Positions 1 through 5,441 of a stretch of 5,441 nt of DNA are shown piece by piece. The first letter of the stretch is position 1. The number at the start of each line of letters is the position of its first letter. Below the pieces are notes generated by a model. It was not told the DNA's origin. It ran no database searches and worked only from the letters and a program-made list of their open reading frames with translations. The stretch comes from DASYTH01 sp035712165. GTDB lineage: Bacteria; Actinomycetota; Actinomycetes; Mycobacteriales; Pseudonocardiaceae. The position numbers and the translations under genes are program-made. The stretch is taken from positions 1 through 5,441 of the forward strand of contig NZ_DASTBH010000224.1 in the NCBI RefSeq assembly GCF_035712165.1, written 5' to 3'.

Positions 1-532
1 GCCGCCAGGAGTCCTCGGCGCGGTTGTGGTAGCGGGGCTGGGCTCGGCCACCGGGTGCGTTGCGCTCGATCTCGTCGTCTGGCCCGACAACTGATGTCGT
101 CCGTGGCGTCTGGCCGCCGCCGGCGCTGATCTGGAGGTCGGCGCCGGTGCGATCGGTGACGACCAGCACGTACGGCGGGCGATCCCGCAACCAGGCCAGC
201 ACCGGGGCGAGGCGGGCCACCGGGCTCCACTCGGCCCGGTCCGGCCCGGCCAGGCCGGGTGTGTGCAGGATGACCGGTTCCCCGCGTCCGGTGGCGAACA
301 CCGCCAGCCCGTCCGCGGGTGCCGTCGTGGCCAGCAGTGCCCGTTCGACCGCGTCGACGACGTCGACCTCGGCCCCGGCCCGCGCCAGCTGTCCGGTCAG
401 GGCGTGCCACCGCGCGGCCGGGTCGGCCGCGGCGGGTGGGTGTCCCAGGAAGACCGACGCGACGCCGTCGGCGTGCCGCGCGATGTCGAGGATGATCTGG
501 CTGTCCGGCAGGGAAATCGCTGTGGTGGTCAT
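1..532 (-). CDS. baeRF / Rv2629-Balon-like release-factor-fold protein, N-terminal part (3' end outside window)
   Basis: Reading the minus strand from the ATG at 532-530 gives 177 uninterrupted codons that run off the left edge. An AAGGAGGG Shine-Dalgarno sequence lies 6 nt before the ATG. The protein begins MTTTAISLPDSQ. Residues 1-115 resemble the N-terminal domain of the bacterial archaeo-eukaryotic release factor (baeRF) families. The stretch YVLVVTDRTGADLQI (121-135) matches the way Rv2629 of M. tuberculosis enters its central domain (PTYVFAAVDHTGADV, recalled from memory). It is followed by GGRAQPRYHNRAEDSW at 161-176, the characteristic GG..Q.R...RAE..W block of the family. Rv2629 is a DosR-regulon gene, and relatives (Balon of Psychrobacter and its mycobacterial homologue) bind idle ribosomes as hibernation factors. 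A comparable role here is inference. A full-length family member is roughly 370 residues, so about half is visible. It is transcribed divergently from the CBS genes, with DosR-like boxes in the shared promoter region. Confidence 0.85.
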   Translation of the reverse strand, partial: MTTTAISLPDSQIILDIARHADGVASVFLGHPPAAADPAARWHALTGQLARAGAEVDVVDAVERALLATTAPADGLAVFATGRGEPVILHTPGLAGPDRAEWSPVARLAPVLAWLRDRPPYVLVVTDRTGADLQISAGGGQTPRTTSVVGPDDEIERNAPGGRAQPRYHNRAEDSWR

Positions 533-607
533 CGTGCTCCCTCCTTCGTGCCCTCATCCTCGGCCGCCGCCCGGTCGGCCGGGCACCGCCGTTGGCCTTT
601 CCTGGAT

Positions 608-621
608 GGGACCTTCGGCCC
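608..621. promoter_or_regulatory. DosR-like box A
   Basis: The sequence GGGACCTTCGGCCC matches 11 of 14 positions of the core GGGACTWWAGTCCC of the mycobacterial DosR palindrome. It lies 75 nt before the minus-strand baeRF start codon and next to a second similar box. The match is direct; binding by a DosR/NarL-type response regulator is inferred from the match and from the kinds of genes on either side. Chance similarity in a GC-rich spacer is the main alternative. Confidence 0.6.
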
Positions 622-626
622 GGCCC

Positions 627-640
627 GGGTCTTTGGTCCG
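627..640. promoter_or_regulatory. DosR-like box B
   Basis: The sequence GGGTCTTTGGTCCG also matches 11 of 14 positions of the DosR core; the mismatches are an A to T at position 4, the right-centre position, and the last base. Its centre is 19 bp from that of box A, close to two helical turns, so both boxes could be occupied on the same DNA face. It lies 89 nt before the ATG of the first CBS-BON gene. Paired boxes are common at DosR-controlled mycobacterial promoters. Confidence 0.55.
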
Positions 641-718
641 CGCCGGGCGGGAACTGGTTCTCTGCCGCCGCGACTCGGGTGCCGGTTGACTGAACGTAGA
701 GGGGCCTGATACGGGCCA

Positions 719-724
719 AGGAGG
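719..724 (+). promoter_or_regulatory. Ribosome binding site deciding the start of the first CBS-BON gene
   Basis: AGGAGG sits 5 nt before the ATG at 730 but only 2 nt before the in-frame GTG at 727. The spacing favours ATG 730. Confidence 0.8.
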
Positions 725-729
725 CTGTG

Positions 730-1410
730 ATGGAAGATCCCAAGGTTTCCTCGGTGATGACCACCAAGGTGATCAGCGTGACTCCGGGGACCGCGTTCAA
801 GGACGTGGTCGCGGCGCTGTCGGGTAACGGCATCGGCGCGGTGCCGGTGCTGGGGCCGGGCGGTGGGATCGTTGGGGTGGTGTCCGAGGCGGATGTGTTG
901 GCCAAGCAGGAGTTCCATGGCGGGGCCGATCCGGTGCCGCACGGTGCGCCGCGCCGGCGGGTGCGGTGGTACCGCGCGCAGGGCCTGTGCGCGGCCGAGG
1001 TGATGACCTTCCCGGTGGTCACGATCGGGCCGGATGAGCCGGTGGCGGTCGCCGCGCGCCGGATGGCCGAGCAGGGGGTGCGCCGGCTGTTCGTGGTCGA
1101 TGGCGGCGAGTTGGTCGGCGTGGTGTCCCGGCGCGACATTCTCGGCATGTTCCTGCGCCCGGACGGCGAGATCCGCGCCGAGGTGGAGAAGGTGCTGTGC
1201 GGTGAGCTTGGTTTGGTGCCGGGGACGGTGCGGGTCGCGGTCGAGGCCGGTGTGGTCAGCGTCGCGGGTGAACTGGCCAGGCGCAGCGAGACCGGACTGG
1301 CCACCCATCTGATCCGGGCCGTGCCCGGTGTGGTCAGCGTGCGCAGCGCGCTGACCTACCGCACCGATGACTTGGAACCGGCCGGTATGTGGACCGGGTT
1401 CAGCCCCTAG
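730..1410 (+). CDS. CBS-CBS-BON domain protein (first paralogue)
   Basis: This 226-residue soluble protein has a CBS domain at about 6-58 (VMTTKVISVTPG, then GVVSEADVLAKQEF at 49-62). A basic linker follows at about 66-87 (APRRRVRWYRAQ). A second CBS domain spans about 88-143 (AAEVMTFPVVTIGPDE, GVRRLFVVDGGELVGVVSRRD), and a BON domain about 149-212 (VPGTVRVAVEAGVVSVAGEL and AVPGVVSVRSALTY). Paired CBS domains form a Bateman module that usually binds adenine nucleotides; BON domains are linked to membrane or phospholipid binding. No signal peptide or membrane segment is visible. The ligand and output are unknown. It lies 27 nt upstream of a close paralogue and is probably co-transcribed with it. 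M. tuberculosis Rv2626c (Hrp1), a DosR-regulon member, is a two-CBS protein without BON and gives a partial precedent. It has 227 residues if the GTG at 727 were used. Confidence 0.93.
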   Translation: MEDPKVSSVMTTKVISVTPGTAFKDVVAALSGNGIGAVPVLGPGGGIVGVVSEADVLAKQEFHGGADPVPHGAPRRRVRWYRAQGLCAAEVMTFPVVTIGPDEPVAVAARRMAEQGVRRLFVVDGGELVGVVSRRDILGMFLRPDGEIRAEVEKVLCGELGLVPGTVRVAVEAGVVSVAGELARRSETGLATHLIRAVPGVVSVRSALTYRTDDLEPAGMWTGFSP

Positions 1411-1425
1411 ATCGACGATGCGCGG

Positions 1426-1431
1426 AAGGAG
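1426..1431 (+). promoter_or_regulatory. Ribosome binding site deciding the start of the second CBS-BON gene
   Basis: AAGGAG lies 6 nt before ATG 1438 and only 3 nt before the in-frame GTG at 1435. This repeats the GTGATG arrangement of the first paralogue and supports ATG 1438. Confidence 0.8.
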
Positions 1432-1437
1432 ATTGTG

Positions 1438-2109
1438 ATGCGTGAGCCCACAGTGGCCGCGGTGATGACCAGCCCGGCGATCACCGTCGGGCCGGACGCC
1501 GCGTTCAAGGACGTGGTCGCCCTGCTGGCCGGCAAGAAGATCAGCGCCGTGCCGGTGGTCGACGGGAGTGGTCACCCGCTTGGTGTCGTGTCCGAGGCCG
1601 ATGTCATGGCCAAGCAGGAGTTCCACGGCGGCAACGACGGCGCGGCGTGGTGGTCGGGGCGGCGGCGCCGGGCCCGTAGCCGCAAGGCGGCCGCAACGAC
1701 CGCCGCCGAGGTGATGACCTCTCCGGTGATCACGATCGGCGCGGAGGAACCCCTCACCCGGGCCGCCCGGCGGCTGGCCGACAAGCGGGTGCGCCGGCTG
1801 GTCGTGGTCGACCCGGACGGCGTCGTGATCGGGGTGGTGGCCCGGCACGATGTGCTCGCGATGTTCCTGCGCGAGGACGCGGCCATCCGGGACGACATCG
1901 AGGAACTGGTGCTGAGCAAGGGCATGTGGGTCATTCCCGGCACGGTCACCGTCCAGGTGGCCGACGGGGTGGCCACGCTGGAGGGAAAGCTGGAACACCG
2001 CAGCGCGGTGCAGGTCGCCGAGCACCTCACCAGCGCCGTGCCCGGTGTGGTCGGGGTGCACAACAACCTGAGCTACGCCGTCGACGACACCACCACCGTC
2101 GGCCTGTAG
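1438..2109 (+). CDS. CBS-CBS-BON domain protein (second paralogue)
   Basis: This 223-residue paralogue has the same order as the preceding gene. The first CBS domain is at about 6-58 (VMTSPAITVGPD, ISAVPVVD, GVVSEADVMAKQEFHGG). A strongly basic linker at 75-83 reads RRRRARSRK. The second CBS domain spans about 89-146 (AAEVMTSPVITIGAEE, RVRRLVVVDPDGVVIGVVARHD), and the BON domain about 151-213 (VIPGTVTVQVADGVATLEGKL, AVPGVVGVHNNLSY). The first 65 residues align without gaps to the first paralogue, so the pair looks like a tandem duplication. It likely acts as a cytoplasmic adenine-nucleotide-responsive protein, possibly as a homo- or heterodimer with its neighbour; that is inference. Only 27 nt separate the two genes, with no visible promoter, so one mRNA is expected, ending at the hairpin downstream. 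Confidence 0.93.
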   Translation: MREPTVAAVMTSPAITVGPDAAFKDVVALLAGKKISAVPVVDGSGHPLGVVSEADVMAKQEFHGGNDGAAWWSGRRRRARSRKAAATTAAEVMTSPVITIGAEEPLTRAARRLADKRVRRLVVVDPDGVVIGVVARHDVLAMFLREDAAIRDDIEELVLSKGMWVIPGTVTVQVADGVATLEGKLEHRSAVQVAEHLTSAVPGVVGVHNNLSYAVDDTTTVGL

Positions 2110-2126
2110 AACCACAACCACAGGGC

Positions 2127-2155
2127 CGCCGCCGCGACCAACGGTCGCGGCGGCG
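2127..2155. terminator. Perfect 13-bp hairpin between convergent genes, likely bidirectional terminator
   Basis: A 13-bp stem with no mismatches (2127-2139 pairs with 2143-2155) closes a 3-nt loop, AAC. It is almost entirely G-C and lies in the 56-nt gap between the stop codons of the CBS-BON gene (plus) and gap (minus). Only a weak pyrimidine run, TCCTT, follows on the plus strand and no clear U-tract on the minus strand. High-GC actinobacterial terminators often lack U-tracts. The symmetric position suggests it serves both transcripts. Confidence 0.8.
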
Positions 2156-2165
2156 TCCTTCGCGG

Positions 2166-3176
<1,011 letters not shown>

Positions 3177-3181
3177 GTCCA

Positions 3182-4201
3182 TCACCTTTCGTTCGGCGGG
3201 GATGCCAGGCCGGGCACGAAGTCGATGACCTCATCCACCGGCCGGCGGGGGCTTCGCGGGAGGGGTGCGGCGGCGGTGTGCGCCCAGCCGACCCGGAGAA
3301 TCAACTGCGGCACGGCGTCGTCGTCGAGGACGAGCTCCTGGATGACGGCGCGGGTGTTGGCGACTTCGAGGGCCTGGGACAGCGGGCAGCTGGCCAGGTT
3401 CAGCTCGGTCGCGGTGAGCAGGGCTGCGCTGGCCGCCTCGCCGGCGCGCAGCCAGGATTGTGGGTCGTCGTCGGGGGTGGCCAGCACGAGCAGCTCGCCG
3501 GCGTCGTCTTCGGCGGCGTGCTCGGTGGACTCGGTGAGCGTGCCGCGGGGGAAGTCGCGCATATGGACCGCACCGTGGAACGTGGGGCCGGCCAGCGTGT
3601 TGGTGGCCAGGATGCCGTCGTCGGCGAGTCGGGTGCGGCCGGTCCAGGTGGCCAGTTCGTCGGTGTAGGTCGGATCGGCCTGTTGGGCGGCGGCCGCTTG
3701 GTCGATCGCGGTCACCAGATGGTTGCGCAGCAGGACGTCGGTGACCGGGATCAGCAGCGCCCCGTGCCGGGCGGCGCGGCGGCTCAGCAGTTCGAGGTGT
3801 TCGGACGGCACCGGCCAGGAGGAGAAGCTGCGCCGGTCGGTGCGCCGGCGGTCGATCGCGGCGGCCAGTGCGATGTCCTCATCGGACGGGCGGTGCCGAT
3901 GTGGCTCGAGCGCGGCGAGGTGGTCGGGGTCGGCCGGGTTGGGGATGCGGTGCACCTCGCTGCTCCAGCCGAGCGCGGCCAGCGCGGCGCGCAGGTGGTG
4001 CAGGGCGGCGCCGCAGGAGACCAGCAGGTCCCGGCCGTCGGGGTCGGTGGCCGGCAGCGCCCGGGTTCGGTCGGCCATCAGGTGCACGCTGTGCTCGCCG
4101 ATCAGGAACCGCCACGGCTGGGTGTTGTGCACCGACGGTGCCCGCCCGGCCAGCGCGATCGCACCGCGCAGAGTCTCGTGATCGGGTCGGATGGCGCTCA
4201 T
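3182..4201 (-). CDS. Acg-type nitroreductase-family protein (complete)
   Basis: This 339-residue protein belongs to the Acg family of nitroreductase-fold, FMN-binding proteins (M. tuberculosis Rv2032, Rv3127 and Rv3131, all DosR-regulon members). Its hallmark N-terminal block APSVHNTQPW is at 21-30. It is followed by GRDLLVSCGAAL at 56-67, RRTDRRSF at 119-126, LRAGEAAS at 251-258, LASCPLSQ at 269-275 and the C-terminal strand PQLILRVGW at 298-306. Acg itself resembles a fused nitroreductase dimer with a lid over the flavin and has been proposed to sequester FMN, so true nitroreductase activity should not be assumed. No signal peptide or membrane segment is seen. The ATG at 4201-4199 is preceded by AAAGGGGG with 6-nt spacing. 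The stop TGA (3184-3182) overlaps a potential gap start, indicating translational coupling. Its promoter region carries a DosR-like box 77 nt upstream. Confidence 0.92.
   Translation of the reverse strand: MSAIRPDHETLRGAIALAGRAPSVHNTQPWRFLIGEHSVHLMADRTRALPATDPDGRDLLVSCGAALHHLRAALAALGWSSEVHRIPNPADPDHLAALEPHRHRPSDEDIALAAAIDRRRTDRRSFSSWPVPSEHLELLSRRAARHGALLIPVTDVLLRNHLVTAIDQAAAAQQADPTYTDELATWTGRTRLADDGILATNTLAGPTFHGAVHMRDFPRGTLTESTEHAAEDDAGELLVLATPDDDPQSWLRAGEAASAALLTATELNLASCPLSQALEVANTRAVIQELVLDDDAVPQLILRVGWAHTAAAPLPRSPRRPVDEVIDFVPGLASPPNER
3185..3189 (-). promoter_or_regulatory. Ribosome binding site for gap, inside the end of the upstream gene
   Basis: On the minus strand AAAGG (3189-3185) overlaps the last codons of the nitroreductase gene. 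It is 8 nt from ATG 3176 and only 2 nt from ATG 3182, so spacing favours 3176. The overlap implies ribosomes finishing the upstream gene may reinitiate on gap. Confidence 0.6.
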
Positions 4202-4278
4202 CGTCCGCCCCCTTTCGCTCTACCCCAACCCTTCCGCCAGCGTTAGCGGCCGGGCAGAGAACGAGGACCCGCCCGTAG

Positions 4279-4292
4279 GGGACTTCGGACCC
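4279..4292. promoter_or_regulatory. DosR-like box C
   Basis: GGGACTTCGGACCC matches 11 of 14 positions of the DosR core, including the complete left half-site GGGACT and the right CCC. It is centrally placed between divergent genes: 77 nt before the start of the minus-strand nitroreductase and 82 nt before the start of the DUF1918 gene, so one site could serve both promoters. I see no convincing second box in this spacer, only an isolated GGAC half-site near 4265-4268. Convincing -10 and -35 hexamers are not visible for either direction. Confidence 0.6.
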
Positions 4293-4363
4293 TGTGGCGA
4301 GAGCCCTGCGGCACTGCCGGCCCGGCCCGGTTCCGACCACCATCGAGGCAGAGGTTCGAGGTG

Positions 4364-4369
4364 AGGAGG
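4364..4369 (+). promoter_or_regulatory. Ribosome binding site deciding the start of the DUF1918 gene
   Basis: AGGAGG lies 5 nt before ATG 4375. The reading frame stays open upstream to a GTG at 4294, but that start has no such site and would place the coding region over almost the whole promoter spacer. Confidence 0.85.
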
Positions 4370-4374
4370 ACGCG

Positions 4375-4641
4375 ATGCGTGCGCAGTCGGGTGACTGGCT
4401 GGTCATCGAAGCCGATGACCTCAGCCGGCACGCCCGCAGGGGCCGGATCGAACAGGTCCGCTCAGCCGACGGCGTGCCGCCGTACCTGGTGCGGTGGCTG
4501 GACACCGGCCGGACCGCACTGGTCTTCCCCGGACCGGACGCCCACGTGCACACCGCGGCTGAAGTCGAGCGGACCGACGCCGCCGTCGCCGCGCGGTGCG
4601 CCGCCGTGCAGGCCGAGATCGGACGGAGGTACCGGGGATGA
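4375..4641 (+). CDS. DUF1918 family small protein
   Basis: This 88-residue protein starts MRAQSGDWLVIE. The DUF1918 signature is plain: GRIEQVRSADGVPPYLVRW at 23-41, then DTGRTALVFPGPDAHVH at 43-59. The domain is a small all-beta, SH3-like barrel widespread in actinobacteria, and its biochemical role is not established. Residues about 60-88 form an extra alanine- and charge-rich tail (AAEVERTDAAVAARCAAVQA within it), predicted to be helical. Many family members end soon after the PGPDAHV block, so this tail is a noteworthy addition. Its TGA at 4639-4641 overlaps the ATG of the next gene (ATGA), implying translational coupling and a shared role with the second nitroreductase-family protein. 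Confidence 0.9.
   Translation: MRAQSGDWLVIEADDLSRHARRGRIEQVRSADGVPPYLVRWLDTGRTALVFPGPDAHVHTAAEVERTDAAVAARCAAVQAEIGRRYRG
4625..4630 (+). promoter_or_regulatory. Ribosome binding site for the second Acg-type gene, inside DUF1918
   Basis: GGAGGT lies 7 nt before ATG 4638 within the last codons of the DUF1918 gene. It supports the ATGA-overlap start over the in-frame ATG at 4650. Confidence 0.75.
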
Positions 4642-5441
4642 CCACCACCATGACGCAGTGGACCCGAGGTGATGTCGCGACGGTCGCCTACGCGGTCAAA
4701 CACGCGCCGTCGGTGCACAACACGCAGCCGTGGGTGCTGGAGTTCGGTGACGGCACGGTGTCGCTGTTCGAGCGAGACGAGCTGTCGCTGCCGTGGCAGG
4801 ACACGACCGGCCGGGACCGGTTGATCTCCTGCGGCGCGGCGCTGACCAACTTGCTGCTCGCCGTGCGGGTGCTGGGCTGGGACACCCACACCGAACTGTT
4901 CCCCGAGCGGGACCGGCCCGACGAGGTGGCCCGGGTGGACATCATCGCCCGCCGCGATCCGTCTGCTATGGACCGTGCGCTGCACGCGGCGATTCCGTAC
5001 CGGCGCAGCCACCGGGCACCATTCCAGGACCCGGCCGTCCCCGACGAACTGCGCCGCGAGCTGATCGCCGCCGCCCGGACCGACGGGGTGGCCGCTCGCC
5101 CGGTGCACGGGCTCGAGGAGGACGCCGCGCTGGCCGCTCTGCTCACCCATGCCGCGCGCGTGCTCCGCCAGGACCGGGGCTACCAGCGCGAACTGGTCAC
5201 GTGGACCAACGCGCAGCGCGGGTACCAGGCCGGCGGCGGGCTGCCCAGGCCCCGGCTGACCTACGACACGCTGCCCTGGGCGGGCCTGGTGCGCACCAGT
5301 ACGGCCCTGCCGCACCCGAGTGTCCTGGCTGACCGGCTCGGCCGGGAGTGCCTGCTGCTGCTGTACACCCCGGACGACGGCCCGGTCGACCACGTGCGGG
5401 CGGGGCAGGCCGTGCAGCGGATCTGGCTGGCCGTGACCCAC
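4638..5441 (+). CDS. Acg-type nitroreductase-family protein (second copy, 3' end outside window)
   Basis: 268 codons are open to the right edge. The protein carries the same N-terminal hallmark as the divergent gene, APSVHNTQPW at 23-32. It continues with GRDRLISCGAAL at 58-69 followed by a conserved LGW at 79-81, then YRRSHRAPF at 121-129, and the beginning of the conserved RAGQAVQ helix at 254-260, where the other copy has RAGEAAS. A complete member is about 320-340 residues, so roughly 60-70 residues are missing, including the LASCPLSQ-like and C-terminal VGW motifs. It belongs to the Acg/Rv2032 family of FMN-binding, nitroreductase-fold proteins; flavin storage or reduction of an unknown substrate are both possible. 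It is coupled to DUF1918 by a 4-nt overlap and diverges from its paralogue across the spacer with DosR-like box C. Confidence 0.9.
   Translation, partial: MTTTMTQWTRGDVATVAYAVKHAPSVHNTQPWVLEFGDGTVSLFERDELSLPWQDTTGRDRLISCGAALTNLLLAVRVLGWDTHTELFPERDRPDEVARVDIIARRDPSAMDRALHAAIPYRRSHRAPFQDPAVPDELRRELIAAARTDGVAARPVHGLEEDAALAALLTHAARVLRQDRGYQRELVTWTNAQRGYQAGGGLPRPRLTYDTLPWAGLVRTSTALPHPSVLADRLGRECLLLLYTPDDGPVDHVRAGQAVQRIWLAVTH

Noticed and set aside
651..660. Short inverted repeat GAACTGGTTC in the first promoter spacer
   Set aside because: Four-base arms are expected by chance, and I know no matching regulator for this context.
60..709. Two overlapping plus-strand open frames of 209 and 148 codons
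   Set aside because: They oppose the baeRF gene and then run into the promoter spacer. Their Ser/Arg/Pro-rich translations show no family signature and they lack good ribosome binding sites.
686..712. Possible sigma-70-type promoter TTGACT (686-691) and TGATAC (707-712)
   Set aside because: The 15-bp spacer is short and transcription would start near 719, on top of the ribosome binding site. It is not firm enough to annotate.
4294..4374. N-terminal extension of DUF1918 to GTG 4294
   Set aside because: The family begins at the MRAQSGDWLV block, and the strong AGGAGG at 4364-4369 points to ATG 4375; the extension would lie in the promoter spacer.
3879..5441. A 520-codon open frame on the minus strand
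   Set aside because: It crosses a promoter spacer and lies antisense to DUF1918 and the second nitroreductase gene, with no domain and biased composition.

Overview
The window is very GC-rich, with G or C at most third codon positions, and its genes are tightly packed behind strong AGGAGG-type ribosome binding sites. Together with the protein families present this points to a high-GC actinobacterium, probably a mycelial actinomycete (Pseudonocardiales-like by protein flavour; this is inference and the sequence does not fix the genus).

Layout. (1) 1-532, minus strand: N-terminal part of a bacterial eRF1/Pelota-like protein (baeRF, Rv2629/Balon-like family), cut by the left edge. (2) 533-729: divergent promoter region with two DosR-like palindromic boxes. 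(3) 730-1410 and 1438-2109, plus strand: tandem paralogous genes, each CBS-CBS-BON. (4) 2127-2155: perfect 13-bp GC hairpin between convergent genes, a likely bidirectional terminator. (5) 2166-3176, minus strand: type I glyceraldehyde-3-phosphate dehydrogenase, directly downstream of and probably coupled to (6) 3182-4201, minus strand: an Acg-type nitroreductase-fold protein. (7) 4202-4374: second divergent promoter region with one DosR-like box. (8) 4375-4641, plus strand: a small DUF1918 protein whose stop overlaps (ATGA) the start of (9) 4638-5441, plus strand: a second Acg-type nitroreductase, cut by the right edge.

As a system, four transcription units leave two divergent intergenic regions, and both regions carry sequences resembling the binding palindrome of DosR, the hypoxia/nitric-oxide dormancy regulator of mycobacteria. 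The encoded families (Rv2629-like protein, CBS-domain protein, Acg/Rv2032-type nitroreductases) are the same kinds of protein found in the M. tuberculosis DosR regulon. The simplest reading is a compact hypoxia/quiescence island: a ribosome-associated factor to protect or silence ribosomes, CBS-BON proteins that may sense adenine nucleotides, a dedicated GAPDH for glycolytic flux, and flavin-binding or flavin-sequestering proteins for redox management. The regulatory link and the joint function are inference. The family assignments rest on motifs visible in the translated sequence.
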